NCBI GenBank assembly: GCA_028700345.1
Contig: JAQVSW010000007.1
Location: forward strand, 1 to 17,373
Direction of reading: 5' to 3'
DNA from: Candidatus Shapirobacteria bacterium
GTDB lineage: Bacteria > Patescibacteriota > Microgenomatia > UBA12405
DNA length: 17,373 nucleotides
The notes beneath the pieces are model-generated. The model was not told the origin of the DNA. It was given only the letters and a program-made list of their open reading frames with translations, and did no database searches. This document shows, piece after piece, positions 14,438-17,373 of this stretch. How positions within the stretch are numbered: the first letter of the stretch is position 1; each line of letters begins with the position of its first letter. The translations under genes and the position numbers were made by a program.

Positions 14438-15748
14438 ATGCATATTCATATTATCGGTATTGCTGGTTCCATGACTGCCCCTCTTGCCCTAGCCTTAAAA
14501 AAACAAGGCCATCATGTCACTGGTAGTGATCAGCAAAAAATATATCCTCCTTTTTCCACTCAACTCCAAAAAGCCAAAATTCCTATCAACCAGACTCCTA
14601 TCAACCAAGATATCAATTTGGCTATCATCGGCTCTTCATATTTAGCTTTTTCTCAAACCAAAAAAGAATTTTCCGAAATTAAAACACAAAAAATTCCCTA
14701 TATTTCCGCTACTAAATATCTTGCTACAAATTTAGTTAAAGAAAATTCTATTTTAGTCGCCGGATCTTATGGCAAAACGACTATTAGCAGCGCTATCAGC
14801 TACCTGCTGGAAAAAGCAAATTTTCAACCCTCTTATCTTTTTGCTGGTCAAAGTCTCAATCACCTCGAGTCTCTTAAATTTTCAAACTCATCCTGGTCAC
14901 TTCTTGAAGCCGATGAATCTATTAATGGACTTGATAGTCAAGCCAAGTTTTTATACTATCCTGTCAAGTATTTAATTCTCACCAGTGCCCACTGGGAACA
15001 TAAAGATTCTTATCAAAGCGAGGAAGAAAATTTCAATGCCTTTAAACAGCTTATTCAAAATATTCCCAAAGACGGGGTTTTAATTTATAATCAAAACGAA
15101 AAATCTTTATTAAATCTCTTGCCTTATGCCAGTTGCCCCAGTCTTCCCTACACCAAAGTCTCTCTAGAAAATAACTTAATCGGCAAATACAATCAAGAGA
15201 ATCTCGCCGCCGTCGAAACTCTGGCTAATTTTCTAAAAATAAACCCAAAGATAACTGCCTCCTCAATTAAATCATTTAAAGGGGTAAAGAGAAGACTAGA
15301 AATAAAAGCCAAAATTAACGATCTTCTTTTTGTTGATGACTATGCTCAAAGTGCCAATCGAATTAAATGCGCTCTTGAGGCTCTCAAAGATGCTTTTCCC
15401 GGCAAAAGCTTAAAAGTATTTTATGAACCCCACGCCTCTTTTCTGCAGCATAAATCAAATCTAAAAGAGCTCTCCCTTGTTTTTAACGAGGCTGCTGAAA
15501 CTGTTATTTATCGACTCAAATTTATTCCCAGTCAAAAAGCCTGCGACAGACTTTGTGCCAAAGATTATTTGACGGCTCTTCCCCGTAGTTTATATTTACC
15601 TCTGCCCGAAGATGTTTTAAAACATTATCAAAATACTCTTAAAAAAGGCGATATTTTAATTCATTTTTCTTCTGGAGGGAGTGAGGGCTTAAAAACTTTT
15701 CAAAAAATTATCAATTTTTTCAAAAAAAACAGTGTTAAGATTAATTAA
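14438..15748 (+). CDS. Mpl/MurC-type Mur ligase
   Basis: A 436-residue three-domain Mur ligase that would join UDP-MurNAc to L-alanine (MurC) or to a ready-made tripeptide such as L-Ala-gamma-D-Glu-DAP (Mpl). Visible: the N-terminal Rossmann motif H-I-I-G-I-A-G-S, V-T-G-S-D, and Y-P-P-F-S-T (36-41), which matches the Y-P-P-M-S-T segment of E. coli Mpl. The ATP loop is V-A-G109-S-Y-G-K-T-T115 (normally G-T-H-G-K-T-T), then E157-A-D-E-S, KRRLE (284-288), D300-D-Y-A-Q-S-A-N-R-I (normally D-D-Y/F-A-H-H-P), E-P-H (330-332), and the Mpl-like S-S-G-G near 411. The balance of motifs favours Mpl ancestry, but in a reduced genome it could serve as the only MurC. No other murC is in the window. Confidence 0.85.
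   Translation: MHIHIIGIAGSMTAPLALALKKQGHHVTGSDQQKIYPPFSTQLQKAKIPINQTPINQDINLAIIGSSYLAFSQTKKEFSEIKTQKIPYISATKYLATNLVKENSILVAGSYGKTTISSAISYLLEKANFQPSYLFAGQSLNHLESLKFSNSSWSLLEADESINGLDSQAKFLYYPVKYLILTSAHWEHKDSYQSEEENFNAFKQLIQNIPKDGVLIYNQNEKSLLNLLPYASCPSLPYTKVSLENNLIGKYNQENLAAVETLANFLKINPKITASSIKSFKGVKRRLEIKAKINDLLFVDDYAQSANRIKCALEALKDAFPGKSLKVFYEPHASFLQHKSNLKELSLVFNEAAETVIYRLKFIPSQKACDRLCAKDYLTALPRSLYLPLPEDVLKHYQNTLKKGDILIHFSSGGSEGLKTFQKIINFFKKNSVKIN
15733..15741 (+). promoter_or_regulatory. Extended -10-like element before mraY
   Basis: TGT-TAAGAT in the last codons of the upstream ligase gene, ending 15 bases before ATG 15757. It fits TGnTAnnnT and would give a leader of roughly 8 bases. It is less perfect than the murE and glyS elements. 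Confidence 0.35.
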
Positions 15749-15756
15749 TAAATAGT

Positions 15757-16791
15757 ATGATTCATCTTTATCTTGGTCTTCTTTTATTTTCTTTTTTATG
15801 CACCAGCATTTTGGTTATTCCCTATATTAATTTGCTATATCGACTAAAATTTCAGCGTCAAAAACAAGCCACTCTCGACTTTCAAAACAAAAAAACACCA
15901 ATTTTTGATAAGTTTCATAGCGCCAAAACGGGGACTCCCGTCGGCGGGGGACTACTAATAATTCTCAGTGTTTCCGTTCTTTTTATGGTTCTTTTTCCTG
16001 TTCTTAAATCCTCTCGCATTTTTATTTCCAGCAACTATCACCTCATTAATGAACTGACCGTTCTCTTTTTTACTTTTATTAGCTTTGGCATCTTGGGTCT
16101 TTATGACGATATTCTCAAATTTTTTAATTTTAAAAAAACTGGATTTTTTGGTTTAAAAATGAAGCACAAGCTACTTCTCCAAATATTCTTATCTCTTCTT
16201 ATTTCCCTCTTTATCTATTTCAAGCTCGGTATCAATTTCATCTATATTCCTTTTCTAGGAGCCATTAGTTTAAATTTATTTTTTATCCCCATTTCTACCA
16301 TTATTATTACCTCTTTTGCCAACTTTTTTAATATTACCGATGGTCTTGACGGTTTATCCTGCGGCTCTCTCATGATTTCTCTTTTCGCTTTTTGGATCCT
16401 AGCCAGTACCTCTCTTGATACTCCCATTACTCTCTTTCTAGCTCTGTGGATTGGCGCTCTTATTGCATTTCTCTATTTCAATGTCTATCCCGCCCGTATC
16501 TGGCTCGGAGATGTTGGCTCCCTTTCCTTTGGAGCCACTTTTGCTGTTATTGCCTTACTACTAGGTAAAATTGTTCCCCTAATGATTGTCGGAGCTCTCT
16601 TTGTCGTTGAGGGTATGAGTAGCGCTATTCAAATTTTTAGTAAAGTCTATTTCAAGAAAAAAATCTTTCCCGCTGCCCCTCTTCACCTCACCCTTCAAAA
16701 AAGTGGCTGGGAAGAACCTAAAATTGTTTTTAGAGCCTGGTTGGCTACCTTTATTTTAGCTATTTTTGGACTATGGTTGGGACTAAATTAG
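15757..16791 (+). CDS. mraY: Phospho-N-acetylmuramoyl-pentapeptide transferase MraY
   Basis: Integral membrane enzyme that transfers phospho-MurNAc-pentapeptide from UDP to undecaprenyl phosphate, making lipid I. The 344-residue product has about ten hydrophobic segments and the family motifs: K57-T-G-T-P-V-G-G-G (KxGTPTMGG), L-G-L-Y-D117-D118, K-H-K-L-L-L-Q, N189-x-F-N-I-T-D195-G-L-D198-G-L, and W-L-G-D252-V-G-S-L. The cytoplasmic loop IFPAAPLHLTLQKSGWEE aligns with the MraY-specific IFxMAPLHHHFELKGWPE. Only the first histidine of the HHH motif (H310) is kept; the next two are Leu and Thr. The catalytic aspartates are intact. The flanking sequence favours MraY over WecA. Its end overlaps the NlpC/P60 gene by 19 bases. 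Confidence 0.93.
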   Translation: MIHLYLGLLLFSFLCTSILVIPYINLLYRLKFQRQKQATLDFQNKKTPIFDKFHSAKTGTPVGGGLLIILSVSVLFMVLFPVLKSSRIFISSNYHLINELTVLFFTFISFGILGLYDDILKFFNFKKTGFFGLKMKHKLLLQIFLSLLISLFIYFKLGINFIYIPFLGAISLNLFFIPISTIIITSFANFFNITDGLDGLSCGSLMISLFAFWILASTSLDTPITLFLALWIGALIAFLYFNVYPARIWLGDVGSLSFGATFAVIALLLGKIVPLMIVGALFVVEGMSSAIQIFSKVYFKKKIFPAAPLHLTLQKSGWEEPKIVFRAWLATFILAIFGLWLGLN

Positions 16792-17312
16792 AGCTTCTTC
16801 GTCTGGAAATTTCAAAATACATTGGCCTGCCCTATCATACTAACGTCCCGAAAATTGACTCTCCGCAGGCTTCTCTCGTGGGCAAGGGCAGCGCCAAAGA
16901 AATAGCCCTAAAAACCATCGAATTTGCTAATAACGAAAATATCAAGCTCATCGATTTAAACCCCCAGCAAATATATAATTTTCAAAAAAAACATAAACTA
17001 GGAATTGATTGTTCTGGTCTTGCTTGCCATTTACTAAATTTTTATTTTAATCTGAGTCTCAATGTCCGCCACACCTCTGCCGCCATGCTTACTTCAAAAC
17101 CTTTATCTCAGAAAATCTCTCTCTCAGAAGCCAAAACCGGCGATTTAATTCGCCAAAAATCTGGTCATCACGTCTTATTTATTGTTGAAAAAAATGATAA
17201 TCAAATCACTTATGTTGATTCTTCAGTAAAGGGTAGGGGAGTCCGTTATGGACACTTTGACATCACCGACAAAAATTTTAAATACGACGGTATTTTCAGA
17301 TTAACTCAATAA
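16773..17312 (+). CDS. NlpC/P60-family cysteine peptidase, no signal peptide
   Basis: A 179-residue protein with the NlpC/P60 papain-like fold, a family that cuts peptide stems of peptidoglycan (often gamma-D-Glu-DAP bonds). The catalytic Cys is C80 in G-I-D-C-S-G. The His is probably H133 in SGHHVLFIVEK after the family motif T-G-D-L-I. The third, polar residue may be D149 in I-T-Y-V-D-S. No signal peptide or membrane helix is present at the N-terminus. The start ATG 16773 overlaps mraY by 19 bases; the next codons show no better start and none that would add a signal. It could therefore act in the cytoplasm on imported or precursor muropeptides, as YkfC-like enzymes do, or be a repurposed amidase. 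Co-transcription with mraY is likely. Confidence 0.8.
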   Translation: MVGTKLELLRLEISKYIGLPYHTNVPKIDSPQASLVGKGSAKEIALKTIEFANNENIKLIDLNPQQIYNFQKKHKLGIDCSGLACHLLNFYFNLSLNVRHTSAAMLTSKPLSQKISLSEAKTGDLIRQKSGHHVLFIVEKNDNQITYVDSSVKGRGVRYGHFDITDKNFKYDGIFRLTQ

Positions 17313-17314
17313 AT

Positions 17315-17373
17315 TTATCTTTTCTCCCAGCGATCTTTATCCCTTTCCTTATATTTATTCATTATTCTGTCAA
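17315..17373 (-). CDS. Possible 3' end of a convergent gene, unidentified
   Basis: On the minus strand an open frame enters from the right edge and stops at TAA (17317-17315), giving a very charged C-terminal tail of 19 residues that ends K-Y-K-E-R-D-K-D-R-W-E-K-R. It begins two bases after the NlpC/P60 stop, which would make the genes convergent. The stretch is too short to identify. Plus-strand frames here are also open, and the plus strand has the same pyrimidine-rich look as coding strands elsewhere in the window, so this is only a possibility. Confidence 0.25.
   Translation of the reverse strand, partial: DRIMNKYKERDKDRWEKR

Noticed and set aside
17281..17373. Intrinsic terminator after the NlpC/P60 gene
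   Set aside because: The sequence is T-rich, but I find no GC-rich inverted repeat before it.

Overview
The window looks like a piece of a Candidate Phyla Radiation (Patescibacteria) genome, most likely a Microgenomates-type lineage. This is inferred from gene content and style, not from a marker gene. The sequence is AT-rich, and all well-supported genes lie on the + strand. Genes abut or overlap by 1-41 bases, Shine-Dalgarno sequences are essentially absent, and several proteins are shortened members of universal families (RecO, MurE, FtsL). The DUF4012 protein beside glycosyltransferases is also typical of that group. UGA looks like an ordinary stop, which argues against Gracilibacteria/Absconditabacteria. 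No rRNA, tRNA, CRISPR array, insertion sequence or clear intrinsic terminator was seen, and no gene-free stretch exceeds about 60 bases.

Region 1 (1-5475) is a surface-glycan cassette: a 5'-truncated GT4-type glycosyltransferase, a GT2 rhamnosyltransferase-like enzyme, two further GT4 glycosyltransferases (the second WbaZ-like with a TTG start), a mannose-1-phosphate guanylyltransferase that supplies GDP-mannose, and a small membrane sugar-phosphate transferase that would start the glycan on a polyprenyl-phosphate carrier. All complete genes overlap their upstream neighbour, so this looks like one transcript.

Region 2 (5496-9951) holds a membrane-anchored DUF4012 protein, a short RecO, a complete glycyl-tRNA synthetase and a small lipoprotein.

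Region 3 (9951-17312) is a rearranged division/cell-wall (dcw) cluster: rsmH, an FtsL-like gene, ftsI, a short murE, a GNAT-fold protein whose C-terminus resembles arginyl-tRNA-protein transferase, an Mpl/MurC-type ligase, mraY, and an NlpC/P60 protein without a signal peptide. murF, murD, ftsW and murG are not in this stretch, and mraZ is not in front of rsmH. The last 59 bases may carry the 3' end of a convergent minus-strand gene.

The most interesting points are these. (a) -10-like hexamers (TATAAT, TAAACT, TAAGAT) sit 5-15 bases before the start codon at every junction where genes do not overlap, implying leaderless or nearly leaderless mRNAs with the promoter built into the end of the preceding gene. 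(b) A putative aminoacyl-tRNA-dependent transferase lies between two Mur ligases. (c) An Mpl-type ligase is paired with a probably cytoplasmic NlpC/P60 protein, which could form a murein-peptide salvage route. (d) MraY has lost two of the three histidines of its HHH motif.
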